A stretch of DNA of 60,023 bases from Hellea sp. GTDB lineage: Bacteria; Pseudomonadota; Alphaproteobacteria; Caulobacterales; Maricaulaceae. The notes beneath the pieces are model-generated. The model did no database searches. It saw nothing but the letters and a program-made list of their open reading frames with translations, and was not told the origin of the DNA. The position numbers and the translations under genes were made by a program. This document shows positions 34,770 through 44,929 of this stretch, one piece after another (position 1 is the stretch's first letter; the number at the start of each line of letters is the position of its first letter). Where the stretch lies: positions 1-60,023 of the forward strand of contig JAHDGM010000013.1 in the NCBI GenBank assembly GCA_020627655.1. The letters are read 5' to 3'.

Positions 34770-36017
34770 ATGTCGAACGATCATATTTTTGCCGCGCAAA
34801 TGTGGACTTGGCCTGAACCTATGATCAAACGTGACTCTCACGGACGCATTTTAATCGTCAATGCCGCTTTTTTACAGCTCTATGGTGGCTCAGTCGAAAA
34901 CTGGACAGGAAACCCTATCAGTGGATGGCCTGATCCTCAGGCTCCAGGTCAGACTCACCGATTTGAATCTCGCATCCCGTTACCGACAGGCGGAGAAACT
35001 GTTTATGACTGGCTGGAATGCTCCATGGCAGACGGGACCGCACTGGCCATGGCCCGCAATGTCTCCATTTACACCCAGCAAGCTGCCCCGCAGCCTGTTC
35101 AGGCTGAAACTGCGCAAGACTCTACGCCAACTACGACGCCGGAAAACACAGTTACAGCCGATCTCCATGATGCAGCCCCTGTTGCAACACAAGCAAACCC
35201 AGCCACAGCCCAAGCCCAGCCAGCTCTTACTCCGGAAATCGATACGGCCACGCAGGACCCGATTGTAGAAAACGTTGCAAGCCCAGAAGTACAATTACCT
35301 GAACCACAATTAGAAACCGCGCCGGCCATGGCCACGCCAGCTGAAACAATTCCTGCTGAACCGGTGCAAGTTGATACAGCCTCTATTGCAGCTACGCCTG
35401 TAGCCCAAGCCGTTGAGGCCCCCGAAGCTGCCGCAGACGAAAATCGGGATTTTGAACGCCGCCCATTACCGATTGAAGATGGAGATGCAATCCTAGGAAA
35501 TAACTGGCGTGACGCCGTTATAGCCAAAGCTGTTGGCGTTGAAGACGCTCACGATGTAGAAGCTGAAGTAACAGAGCAGATATCGACACCATCACCTGAC
35601 AGTGCGCCTGCAGCCCAGACAACAGATGGGATCAAAGTTTTACTGGCTGAAGATAATGCGATCAACGCTCTTCTCACACGGACTTTACTGGAAGCCGAGG
35701 GATGTCACTGTGACGTAGTAGAAGATGGCGCCTTAGCTGTAGAAGCCGTTAAAAACACCACATACGACATGATATTCATGGACATGCGCATGCCCAATAT
35801 GGACGGGCTTGAGGCTACACGTAAAATCCGCGCCATGGGCCTTGATGCCAAAAAACTGCCCATTGTTGCGCTAACGGCCAATGCTTTTGACGATGACAGG
35901 AATGCCTGTTTCGATAGCGGCATGAATGATTTCATGACCAAGCCAGTCTCCGCAGAAGAACTTTCCGCGATGGTCGAATCCCACACGGGACTATACGCAG
36001 AAAAAATTGCGAGTTAA
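34770..36017 (+). CDS. PAS-like domain, long low-complexity linker and receiver domain
   Basis: The 415-residue protein begins with a PAS-like domain (about residues 8-105, MWTWPEPMIKRDSHGRIL and VNAAFLQLYGG). About 170 residues rich in Ala, Pro, Thr, Glu and Gln follow, then a C-terminal receiver domain (288-405). The receiver has the acidic pocket AEDN, phospho-acceptor Asp338 in FMDMRMPNMDG, the switch Thr in ALTANAF, and Lys in TKPVS. This receiver type is usually found at the end of hybrid histidine kinases, but no dimerisation or ATPase domain lies between the two. It could be a phosphate sink or a scaffold tuned by a PAS signal. No kinase gene is adjacent. Confidence 0.8.
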   Translation: MSNDHIFAAQMWTWPEPMIKRDSHGRILIVNAAFLQLYGGSVENWTGNPISGWPDPQAPGQTHRFESRIPLPTGGETVYDWLECSMADGTALAMARNVSIYTQQAAPQPVQAETAQDSTPTTTPENTVTADLHDAAPVATQANPATAQAQPALTPEIDTATQDPIVENVASPEVQLPEPQLETAPAMATPAETIPAEPVQVDTASIAATPVAQAVEAPEAAADENRDFERRPLPIEDGDAILGNNWRDAVIAKAVGVEDAHDVEAEVTEQISTPSPDSAPAAQTTDGIKVLLAEDNAINALLTRTLLEAEGCHCDVVEDGALAVEAVKNTTYDMIFMDMRMPNMDGLEATRKIRAMGLDAKKLPIVALTANAFDDDRNACFDSGMNDFMTKPVSAEELSAMVESHTGLYAEKIAS

Positions 36018-36019
36018 CT

Positions 36020-37699
36020 CTAGCCTTCCAGTGCTGGCTGTCTTGAAACTCTGATCCACTCGATTAGAGACAATATAACAGCCACACCGCCAAGCCAAGC
36101 ACATATTATAAATGCGCGTTCAAAACCCTGCTCTTCGATAATTTGGCCAATGGCTGGACGTCCCAGAACCCCCAGTAACATCACGAGCGAGACAAGAAGC
36201 GCATATTGTACAGCCGCGTAGTTTTTGTTCACTATGGATGAAAGATAGGCCACAGAGGCGGCGCTCGCCAAACCAACCGCTACGTTTTCAGCAAATATAA
36301 CCGTTATCAACCGGGCCATGCGCTGATCTATGTTGACCTCTGGGAAAAGGCCATCAAGCCATGCAAATAATGAATCAAGCGCGACCACATCCAGAAACTT
36401 ATCTGTGAAAACTGCACCGTTTGCGAGATCCGCAAACAATAGATTTGTCACTGCAGCCAAAATGGCACCAACAAATAATACAGGCATTCGGCCAAAAATC
36501 AGCATGGCAAAGCCGCCAATACCAATACCCAGAATTGTGGCGATAACCCCGATAAGCTTTGAGGCCACACCAACCTCTGTCAGTGTATGGCCCAGTGCAC
36601 CATAATTGGTTCCCAAATAAAACGGGTAGGCAAAACCGCCCCAAATCAAATCCGTAAATCGATAAGATAAAATCAGCAGGATCACTAAAATACTGGCCCA
36701 TTTCAAACGCCCGACAATGTCCATCATCGGCACAAGAATGGCTGAATATAATATACCAACCACGCCGCCAGTTCGGCCAAACTTTTCAGAGCCGGTCCTT
36801 AAACCCTGACGGTTCAAATACACCAGACCCGCCGCAATCAGTCCGAGCCAGATAACCGTAGAGCTGACAACCCACGGGCCCTGCTCACGAATAAAACTTC
36901 GAGCAGAATGACTGGCGGGATCGGTTAGCGCGCCATACATGAAATTTGCCAACAAGCTAAACCCAAGCAGCCATCCGGCTAAAACCAATAGGGTGGCAAT
37001 GTTTTTTTGGACCGGTGTTAGAAATTCAGAATATGGTTCTTTTAACTCAGTAGAATTTTTGGCTATTGGCGAATCTTTGGCAAGAAAAATACCTATAGAT
37101 GTCAGAGCCATTAAAGCCGTGCCCCATAAAAACGTATCTTTCCATCCAATTTTATCGGCTAATAAAAGGGCAACAAATCCGCCTAATAAAGACGCCGTAC
37201 GGTAGCCAATTTGCTCAACGGCAGACAATATATCCAGATGTCGATCATCTCTCGCACTTTCGATACGCCAAGCAGCCTGTACAATATCAAAGCTTGCAGA
37301 AAAAACCGCGATTAAAATACTGATAATACCTATGCGCCCCAGATTGTTAGGAGGCTCAGAAAAGGTCAGGGCTAATAGCCCCAAAACGATCAAAACCAGA
37401 CATATGATCATAAAGAATCGTCTGGATCCTATTGGGAAGTTAAAAGGGGTGCGGCGGGTTTGAAGGGCCGCAGCCCATAAAAACTTGAAAGAATATGCCA
37501 GTAAGGCCCAGGATAAAAGTCCGATTGTGCTGGGTTTAACATCAACCGTTGTTAGCCACGCATTGAGCATGCCGCCTACGGCAACATAAGGAAAGCCTGA
37601 TGCCAGGCCGAGTAAAAACATGGCCAGCATCTGCCGATCTGTGAAAACCATTTTTATGGCTTGAAGATTTGAGACTTTATTCTTTTCCACCTCAGCCAT
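36020..37699 (-). CDS. AmpG-like major facilitator transporter
   Basis: The 559-residue inner-membrane protein has about fourteen hydrophobic segments. It has the AmpG N-terminal pattern FLLGLASGFPYVAVGGMLNAWL, then IGLLSWALLAYSFKFLWA. AmpG imports anhydromuropeptides for wall recycling and beta-lactamase induction in other bacteria. The family also holds other solute carriers, so I give no symbol. No ribosome site is seen; a TATAAT hexamer lies three bases before the ATG. It converges on the receiver gene, with two bases between the stop codons. Confidence 0.8.
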   Translation of the reverse strand: MAEVEKNKVSNLQAIKMVFTDRQMLAMFLLGLASGFPYVAVGGMLNAWLTTVDVKPSTIGLLSWALLAYSFKFLWAAALQTRRTPFNFPIGSRRFFMIICLVLIVLGLLALTFSEPPNNLGRIGIISILIAVFSASFDIVQAAWRIESARDDRHLDILSAVEQIGYRTASLLGGFVALLLADKIGWKDTFLWGTALMALTSIGIFLAKDSPIAKNSTELKEPYSEFLTPVQKNIATLLVLAGWLLGFSLLANFMYGALTDPASHSARSFIREQGPWVVSSTVIWLGLIAAGLVYLNRQGLRTGSEKFGRTGGVVGILYSAILVPMMDIVGRLKWASILVILLILSYRFTDLIWGGFAYPFYLGTNYGALGHTLTEVGVASKLIGVIATILGIGIGGFAMLIFGRMPVLFVGAILAAVTNLLFADLANGAVFTDKFLDVVALDSLFAWLDGLFPEVNIDQRMARLITVIFAENVAVGLASAASVAYLSSIVNKNYAAVQYALLVSLVMLLGVLGRPAIGQIIEEQGFERAFIICAWLGGVAVILSLIEWIRVSRQPALEG

Positions 37700-37786
37700 A
37701 ATATTATACCCATGAAACTAGATTCGACAGTAGTCATAAACGAAACACTGCTGTAATCCAGACTTTTACTTGTAATTGACGCCAGA

Positions 37787-40486
37787 ATGAACGCACCCGT
37801 CGACAAACCTGCTAAGGCAACCAAAGTGACCCCGATGATGGCGCAATATCTGTCCATCAAACAGGAAACCGGGGACGATGTTCTACTGTTTTATCGTATG
37901 GGTGATTTTTACGAGCTCTTCTTCGAAGATGCCGTGCGCGCCGCAGCAGCCCTTGATATTGCCCTGACTAAGCGCGGAAAACACCAAGGCTCTGACATTC
38001 CTATGTGCGGCGTTCCTGTCCATGCCGCTGAAACCTATCTTCAGCGTCTCATTAAAAAAGGTTTTCGCGTCGCCGTTTGCGAGCAAACCGAAAGCCCTGC
38101 AGAAGCAAAAAAACGCGGCTCAAAATCTGTTGTGCGCCGCGAAGTTGTCCGAACTGTTACGCCCGGTACTTTGACAGAAGACGCTCTTTTAGACGCCCGC
38201 AGTACAAATTACATTCTGGCGATCTATCGGTCGCTCGCAGGCGATATGGCGCTTGCATGGGCTGATATTTCCGATGGGAGTTTTCACGTCTGTGATGTTG
38301 ATGAGGAGCGGCTTCCCAGTGAAGTTGCCGCCTTGTCACCACGCGAAGTTATCCTGCCGGAAAACCTCTACCAAATGCCTGACCTCATGGCGGCGCTGAA
38401 CCTGCCGGCGGCAGCACTTACGCCGATGGCAGGCAGCAAGTTTGATCCACGAAGCGCTGAGCGCCGCCTTAAGGATGTGTTCGCCGTAGCCAGCCTTGAT
38501 GGCTGGGGTAGTTTTAGCCGGGCCGAAATTGCAGCCGCCGGGGCTATGCTGGATTATATCGAACTTACTCAGGCGGGTTCTCCTGTACGTTTGTCCGCAC
38601 CCCGGCAGAAATCCACATCCGGCTTTATGTCCATTGATCCGGCGACCCGCACCAGTCTTGAAATCGAACGGACCCAACAAGGTAAAAAACAAGGGTCATT
38701 GTTATCGGTTATGGATCGTACTGTAACCGGCCCTGGCGCACGGCGATTGGCTGATCATCTGGCAAGGCCTTTACTGAATATTGATCTTATTCGCTCCCGG
38801 CTAGATGCCGTCAGCTTTTTTCACGCCGATGAAAGTCTAAGATCTTCTATCCGGGCAGAACTTAAGAAAAGTCAGGATATGGCCCGCGCCGTCAGCCGTC
38901 TTTCTCTTGGCCGCGGTGGCCCCCGCGATCTTTTATCCATACGGCAGAACTTAATAGCGGCCCAAAACATTCAGTCGATGATTACGGGTCAGGGTGGCCC
39001 CGATATTCCCGAAAACATTACCGCCATTTGCCAAACCCTGAACATCAACAAGCAGGCTGAACTTTCACAACTATTATCCGACATCAGCCATGCCTTTAAA
39101 GATGATGTGCCCATGCTGGCCCGCGATGGCGGTTTTATTCGCGATGGATGGGATAAAGCTCTGGATGAATTAAGACAGCTTCGGGATAACAGCCGAAAAA
39201 TTGTAGCTGGACTGCAATCCGATTATGCGGCCCAAGCGGACGTTCCCAGTCTTAAAATTAAACACAATAATGTACTGGGCTATTTTATCGAAGTTACGCC
39301 AAAATATGCAGATCAGATGTTATCAAAGGATGCGGATAGCCCGTTCATTCATCGACAAACTCTCGTCAGCGGCATTCGATTTACAACCGCCCGGCTCGCA
39401 GAGCTTGATAGCGAAATATCGGGTGCAGGTGATAAAGCCCTCGCAATTGAAAACGACATATTTGCAGGTTTTGTAAGGCGCGTGACTGAATCCTCGGAAT
39501 CCTTACGCAGCGCCGCCAGCGCACTGGCCTTAATTGATGTTCATACCGGGCTTGCGCACTGGGCAGTTGAAACGCGCAGCATTCGACCCGTAATTGATGA
39601 AAGTAAGGCCTTTGTCATAGAGGGCGGCCGTCACCCCGTAGTCGAAGCTGCCCTTAAAAGAGATGGCAGCGGAGATTTTACGGCCAATAATTGCGCCTTG
39701 GACGCAGACGGTAAATCAGCCCCCAGGCTGACATTAATTACCGGGCCTAATATGGCTGGTAAATCCACCTATCTTCGGCAAAACGCTTTGATGTTTTTAC
39801 TGGCCCAGGCCGGTAGTTTTGTTCCGGCACAAAAGGCGCATATAGGCATAGCCGATAGCCTGTTCTCTCGTGTCGGGGCTTCGGATGATTTATCCAAGGG
39901 TCGTTCGACTTTCATGACTGAGATGATAGAAACTGCAGCTATTCTAAACCTTGCAGGGCCGCGGAGTTTTGTAATTCTCGATGAAATTGGTAGAGGAACC
40001 GCCACATTTGATGGTTTATCCATCGCCTGGGCAACCGCCGAACACTTGCACGAAATAAACCATAGTAGAGCCTTGTTCGCGACACATTATCATGAATTAA
40101 CTGACCTTGCAGAAAATTTGGCGGCGGCATCAAATGCCTGCCTCCATGCAAAAGAATGGGACGGTGACTTGATATTCCTGCATGATGTGAAACCCGGCGC
40201 AGCCGATAAATCCTACGGCGTACAAGTCGCTAAACTGGCCGGCCTGCCCGAAGCGGCAGTTACCCGGGCCAAAGATGTTCTGACTATGCTGGAAGACAAT
40301 CACGATACAGCTCAGGATCGGCTAGGCGGGCTTCCATTATTTACCGCCGTTCAAGCTGCGCCCAAACGCGAACCCTCAGATATAGACAAAGCTATTACAG
40401 CCCTGAATGTGGATGAACTTTCTCCTCGCGCAGCCTTGGAACTTTTATATGATCTTAAGGCGCGTCAGAAAAAAGGGCTGAATTAA
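37787..40486 (+). CDS. mutS: DNA mismatch repair protein MutS
   Basis: MutS recognises mismatches and small loops and starts repair with MutL. The 899-residue protein has the mismatch-binding Phe-x-Glu in YRMGDFYELFFEDA (about residues 36-50), the lever and clamp domains, and the ATPase with P-loop GPNMAGKS (653-660). SRVGASDDLSKGRSTFM, ILDEIGRGTATFDGLS and FATHYHEL follow. It opens the tight run mutS-glnD-murJ; its TAA overlaps the glnD ATG. Confidence 0.98.
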   Translation: MNAPVDKPAKATKVTPMMAQYLSIKQETGDDVLLFYRMGDFYELFFEDAVRAAAALDIALTKRGKHQGSDIPMCGVPVHAAETYLQRLIKKGFRVAVCEQTESPAEAKKRGSKSVVRREVVRTVTPGTLTEDALLDARSTNYILAIYRSLAGDMALAWADISDGSFHVCDVDEERLPSEVAALSPREVILPENLYQMPDLMAALNLPAAALTPMAGSKFDPRSAERRLKDVFAVASLDGWGSFSRAEIAAAGAMLDYIELTQAGSPVRLSAPRQKSTSGFMSIDPATRTSLEIERTQQGKKQGSLLSVMDRTVTGPGARRLADHLARPLLNIDLIRSRLDAVSFFHADESLRSSIRAELKKSQDMARAVSRLSLGRGGPRDLLSIRQNLIAAQNIQSMITGQGGPDIPENITAICQTLNINKQAELSQLLSDISHAFKDDVPMLARDGGFIRDGWDKALDELRQLRDNSRKIVAGLQSDYAAQADVPSLKIKHNNVLGYFIEVTPKYADQMLSKDADSPFIHRQTLVSGIRFTTARLAELDSEISGAGDKALAIENDIFAGFVRRVTESSESLRSAASALALIDVHTGLAHWAVETRSIRPVIDESKAFVIEGGRHPVVEAALKRDGSGDFTANNCALDADGKSAPRLTLITGPNMAGKSTYLRQNALMFLLAQAGSFVPAQKAHIGIADSLFSRVGASDDLSKGRSTFMTEMIETAAILNLAGPRSFVILDEIGRGTATFDGLSIAWATAEHLHEINHSRALFATHYHELTDLAENLAAASNACLHAKEWDGDLIFLHDVKPGAADKSYGVQVAKLAGLPEAAVTRAKDVLTMLEDNHDTAQDRLGGLPLFTAVQAAPKREPSDIDKAITALNVDELSPRAALELLYDLKARQKKGLN

Positions 40487-43299
40487 TGGCGCGGCGGCCC
40501 GGATTTCTGCGAAATACACGCCGCAAAACAATTCCGGAGAGATCCGGTGCGCCCGTCTGTAATATTGATCAGCTTGCTTTACAAAATCGCCTTCAAGAAC
40601 TGGCCGTAGAAAATCCGAATTCTAAGTCAGAAATTCTGGCCGTGCTCAAAGAGACCCGTCAGTCCGCTATGGATGAGGCCATTGCTCTTTTCGAGCGAGG
40701 GAGACACGGCGGAATTGAAACCGCCCGGCTCATTGCGGCCATTCACGATGAGATTATCAAAGCTCTCTTTCACGTTTGTACGATGCATGTGATTCCAAAG
40801 CCCGAAGGTAAAACCACAAAAATGCTGGCCATTTGCGCAGTGGGCGGTTTTGGCCGCGGGGAAATGGCACCGGGTTCTGATCTGGATTTACTGTTTTTAC
40901 TGCCTGATAAGAAAGGGCAGAAATACGCCGAAGCCGTCACAGAATACATGCTGTATATGCTCTGGGATATGGGGCTTAAAGTGGGGCAGTCTATTCGTAC
41001 GCTAGATCAAAACATTCAGCTCGCGAAAACAGATCAGACAATTTTAACAGCCTTGCTGGACCTCAGATTTGTTTGCGGGAACCAGCCCTTGGCTGAAAAA
41101 CTTTTTGTAAAGTTCAAGCGCGACATCACCAAAGGCAAAGGCCGAGCTTATATCGCCGCCAAACTTGAAGAACGCGATATCCGTCACGACCGAGCCGGTA
41201 ACTCACGCTATGTGATTGAACCAAACATTAAAGAAGGCAAAGGCGGGTTGCGGGACTTGCATGTCCTGTATTGGATTGCGCGTTTTCTTGATCGTGACGG
41301 TACAATCACTGACGCGCAAAAACCATCCATATATGTGGATATGGGATTGTTTGATGAAGCCGCTGCAACACGGTTTGAACGTGCGGCTGATTTTTTATGG
41401 CGCGCACGCATTCACCTACATTTAACGGCTGGTCGGCCCATGGAAACGCTCAGTTTTGACCATCAAACAGTGCTGGCCCGTAAAATGGGTTACGCTTCGG
41501 GGGCCATTGAAGAAGCCGTTGAGAAATTCATGCGCGAATATTTCACCAATGCCCGCGAAGTCGGAGCCTTGACCCGAATTGCCTGCGCCACACTTGAAGC
41601 GGACAATTCCCTACGCCTTCCCAAAGGGCTTGATGCATTATTGCCAAACTCCAAACGTAACCTGACAGAAGACGGGTTTATCCTAGATCACGGACGATTG
41701 ATGTTTCAGGACCCCATGCAATTACGGGATGAACCTTCATTGGTTCTAAGCCTGTTTGAAATTGCGGGACGCCGAAATCTCGACATCCACCCACATGCTA
41801 TCTCGGCCATCGATTTTCGCCGCAACCTAATTGACAATACCTTCCGGGCTAGCCCCGAAAACGCCAAAATATTTGAAGATATTCTACTCGGCTCACAAGC
41901 GCCATACGCAACCCTCAAGGTTATGAACGAGGCTGGAGTCTTGGGACGATACCTGCAGGAATTTGGCGGCATAGTCGCGCGAACCCAGTTCAACATGCAT
42001 CATGCTTACACGGTGGATGAGCATACGCTTCGGCTTGTTGGGTATTTTCACGATATTCTATCAGGAGAATTTGAAACCAATCACCCGGTTCTTACTGAAA
42101 TTGTTCAAGGTTTTTCAAAACATGAACGGCTTTGTATTTACCTGGCTTGTCTTCTGCATGACACAGGCAAAGGCAAAGGCAATCAATGCGTAGAGGGGGC
42201 TCAGCTCGCCAGACAAGCCTGCCGACGGCTTCATATGTCCAAAGACATCAAAGACACAGTATCATGGCTGGTACGGCGACATTTAGATATGAGCGAAACA
42301 GCTCAGCGCCGGGATATTTCCAGTCCAGAGACCATCACCGAATTTGGAGAAACTGTCGGCTCCTTATCACGACTGCAGATGCTATATGCACTAACTGTCG
42401 TTGATATTCGGTCTGTTGGGCCCGGTGTTTGGAATGACTGGAAAGGCATGCTGTTAAGGGATTTATACAGCTCCACGGCAGCTTTTCTGGATGGTCGCAG
42501 TGAATTGGAACCCGCCTCGAAAGCGGCAGCCGCTTACGAGCAGCTCAGCGAGAAACTGCCCGAGAGCGTAGCTGAACGTATTTCTCCAATCACAGATGAA
42601 TTAGGTCAGGCCTATTGGCTCAGCTTTTCTATGAGCGACCTTACCCGTCACGCTGAATTTTACGAGAAAACTATAGCCAAATCCAAAGATCACAACGTCC
42701 ATACTTGGCGCAACAAATCCGATGACATTACGGAATTATGGGTTCTCACACGTGACCGACGAGCTCTCTTCACAGATTTATGCGGCGTCATCGCTGCAAG
42801 CGGTGCCGAGATTGTGGGTGCCCGATTACATACGGGGCATAATGGCCGCGTTATGGATGTATTTTACCTGCAAAACACCGAAGGTTTTGCCTTTGGCCGC
42901 ATAAACTCAGAGACGCTGAGAAAATTGCGGGCTAAAATTCGCAAAGTCCTGGAAGGTAAAGCCTACACAATCTCCCTGCCCTCACCCAAGGTTAGTCGCC
43001 GAGCCGCCGCAATACCTATCAAATCATCTGTAAAATTCATTGAACAATCCGCAACACAGCAGACAATCATAGAAATTGAAGGGCGTGACAGGCCGGGCCT
43101 ACTTTACGCGCTTGGGCAGTGCTTACTACAGGCTGACATTGCCTTGTCATCAGCCCATATCGAAGTTGTCGGAAACAAGGCCATCGACGCTTTTTACGTT
43201 CAGGGACCCAATGGATTATTATCCAAAACTGAAAAAACAAAAATTAAAAAATCTTTGATTGCTGTCCTCAATATGAATGAAGCCGCGGTGGCGGCATGA
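40486..43299 (+). CDS. glnD: Bifunctional PII uridylyltransferase/uridylyl-removing enzyme
   Basis: GlnD senses glutamine and adds or removes UMP on PII proteins to control nitrogen assimilation. The 937-residue protein has the nucleotidyltransferase motif GGFGRGEMAPGSDLDLLFL (about residues 123-141), the HD hydrolase domain with YTVDEHTL and LACLLHDTGKG (about 505-565), and two C-terminal ACT domains (about 745-815 and 860-930). Translation is coupled to mutS (TAATG) and to murJ (ATGA). The mutS-glnD-murJ order is common in alphaproteobacteria. Confidence 0.97.
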   Translation: MARRPGFLRNTRRKTIPERSGAPVCNIDQLALQNRLQELAVENPNSKSEILAVLKETRQSAMDEAIALFERGRHGGIETARLIAAIHDEIIKALFHVCTMHVIPKPEGKTTKMLAICAVGGFGRGEMAPGSDLDLLFLLPDKKGQKYAEAVTEYMLYMLWDMGLKVGQSIRTLDQNIQLAKTDQTILTALLDLRFVCGNQPLAEKLFVKFKRDITKGKGRAYIAAKLEERDIRHDRAGNSRYVIEPNIKEGKGGLRDLHVLYWIARFLDRDGTITDAQKPSIYVDMGLFDEAAATRFERAADFLWRARIHLHLTAGRPMETLSFDHQTVLARKMGYASGAIEEAVEKFMREYFTNAREVGALTRIACATLEADNSLRLPKGLDALLPNSKRNLTEDGFILDHGRLMFQDPMQLRDEPSLVLSLFEIAGRRNLDIHPHAISAIDFRRNLIDNTFRASPENAKIFEDILLGSQAPYATLKVMNEAGVLGRYLQEFGGIVARTQFNMHHAYTVDEHTLRLVGYFHDILSGEFETNHPVLTEIVQGFSKHERLCIYLACLLHDTGKGKGNQCVEGAQLARQACRRLHMSKDIKDTVSWLVRRHLDMSETAQRRDISSPETITEFGETVGSLSRLQMLYALTVVDIRSVGPGVWNDWKGMLLRDLYSSTAAFLDGRSELEPASKAAAAYEQLSEKLPESVAERISPITDELGQAYWLSFSMSDLTRHAEFYEKTIAKSKDHNVHTWRNKSDDITELWVLTRDRRALFTDLCGVIAASGAEIVGARLHTGHNGRVMDVFYLQNTEGFAFGRINSETLRKLRAKIRKVLEGKAYTISLPSPKVSRRAAAIPIKSSVKFIEQSATQQTIIEIEGRDRPGLLYALGQCLLQADIALSSAHIEVVGNKAIDAFYVQGPNGLLSKTEKTKIKKSLIAVLNMNEAAVAA

Positions 43300-44867
43300 G
43301 ACTGATCCGCTCCACAGCCATTATCAGCGCGTTCACACTCCTCAGCCGTGTCCTGGGGTTAGTCCGTGATATTTTGACCGCAAATTTTTTAGGGGCTAGC
43401 GTCATTAATGATGCATTGATCACGGCAACCAAGTTACCGAACCTGTTTCGCCGAATGTTTGCTGAAGGTGCTTTTAACGCAGCCTTCATTCCTCTTTATG
43501 CACGCCGCATTGAAGAAGAAGGCGAAGCACCAGCGGCCCGCTTTGCCGGGGAAGCTATGTCAGCTCTCGTGTTTTTAGTGGCTCTGATTGTTATCGGCTT
43601 TCAAATCACCATGCCCTGGACGCTCAATATTATTGGCGGCGGCCTTGATCATATAGCCCAAGATGGCGGGCAGTCCGTATATGATCTGGCAGTGCTCTAT
43701 GCCCGTATCACCATGCCTTATTTGTTGATGATGTCGCTGGCTGCCCTGCTTTCCGGTATGCTGAACACTCATAACCGCTTTGCTATCGCGGCCTTTGTAC
43801 CTGTTTTGTATAATGTGGTAACGATTTCGATATTGCTACTGGCGACCCGCGGTCAAATTACACTCGAGCGTCTTGCGCTTTATCTCAGTATCGGAATGAC
43901 CGCTTCCGGGGTTTTGCAGCTTGGTCTTTTAATATGGGGATTAAAGCGGTCCGGCATCCGATTACCGCTATATAAACCTCGATTAACACCAGGAGTTAAA
44001 AGGCTCTGGATATTGGGAGTTCCGGGCATGATATCCGCCGGGATAACTCACATAAATATAACTGTCAGTCACCTGATGGCGACCTTTAAAGAGGGCGCGG
44101 CCAGCTGGCTCTATTATTCAGATCGGCTCTATCAATTACCGCTTGGAATAATTGGAATAGCAATGGGCGTAGCCTTGCTTCCCGCCCTTTCACGGCGTTT
44201 GCGAGCCGGTGATGATAGCGGGGCCATGATGTCCATGAACCGCGCTTTGGAAATCACCGCTTACCTCACCCTGCCCGCAACCATCGCCTTGGCTGTTATG
44301 CCGGAATTTTTAATTGGCGGATTATTTGAGCGGGGGCGCTTTGGCCCGGAAGATACAACGCAAACCGCCCAGGCCCTTAAAATGTTCGCTTTTGGATTAC
44401 CGGCATTTGTTTTGATCAAAGTTTTGACACCTGCTTTCTTTGCTCGGGAAAACACACGCACGCCCATGGTCTTTGCGGCCATTTCAGCCATTATGAATCT
44501 TATGCTCGGTGCCGCCCTGTTTTTTACGCTTGGATTTTACGGCCTGGCATTGGCAACAACCATTGCAGGATGGACCAATGTTATCCTATTAGCTCGCGTT
44601 CTGCTAAAGGACGGACATCTGGTATTTGATAAGCGCCTGAAAAAACGCCTCCCCCGCATCGCGGCGGCAGCTCTGATGATGGGTATAGCCACGTGGTATG
44701 TTGCTTCACAAGCCGCGCCCAAACTGAACGGTTCCATTCTGAATGATTACAGCTGGTTATTAATTGTCTGTGTGGTCGGCCTTTTAGTTTACGCTGCGTT
44801 TTCATTGATATTCAGAGCGTTTAGCTTGGCAGACTTTAGGGATGCCTTTCGCCGCACAAAGGCGTAA
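43296..44867 (+). CDS. murJ: Lipid II flippase MurJ
   Basis: MurJ flips lipid II across the inner membrane for peptidoglycan synthesis. The 523-residue protein has about fourteen hydrophobic segments and the family signatures SRVLGLVRDILTANFLG, NLFRRMFAEGAFNAAFIPLY and DRLYQLPLGIIGIAMGVALLP. The ATG overlaps the glnD TGA. The start with a short MRLIRSTAIIS leader is usual for the family. Confidence 0.96.
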   Translation: MRLIRSTAIISAFTLLSRVLGLVRDILTANFLGASVINDALITATKLPNLFRRMFAEGAFNAAFIPLYARRIEEEGEAPAARFAGEAMSALVFLVALIVIGFQITMPWTLNIIGGGLDHIAQDGGQSVYDLAVLYARITMPYLLMMSLAALLSGMLNTHNRFAIAAFVPVLYNVVTISILLLATRGQITLERLALYLSIGMTASGVLQLGLLIWGLKRSGIRLPLYKPRLTPGVKRLWILGVPGMISAGITHINITVSHLMATFKEGAASWLYYSDRLYQLPLGIIGIAMGVALLPALSRRLRAGDDSGAMMSMNRALEITAYLTLPATIALAVMPEFLIGGLFERGRFGPEDTTQTAQALKMFAFGLPAFVLIKVLTPAFFARENTRTPMVFAAISAIMNLMLGAALFFTLGFYGLALATTIAGWTNVILLARVLLKDGHLVFDKRLKKRLPRIAAAALMMGIATWYVASQAAPKLNGSILNDYSWLLIVCVVGLLVYAAFSLIFRAFSLADFRDAFRRTKA

Positions 44868-44929
44868 ATCGCTTGAGAAAACTTGAACGCCTGCTACAAG
44901 CCTGCGCGTAAACCAAAACCGAGACCATC

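Noticed and set aside
37703-37708. TATAAT directly before the AmpG-like ATG as a leaderless promoter
   Set aside because: It is only three bases from the ATG, too close for a normal start, and no -35 hexamer is present at the right distance.
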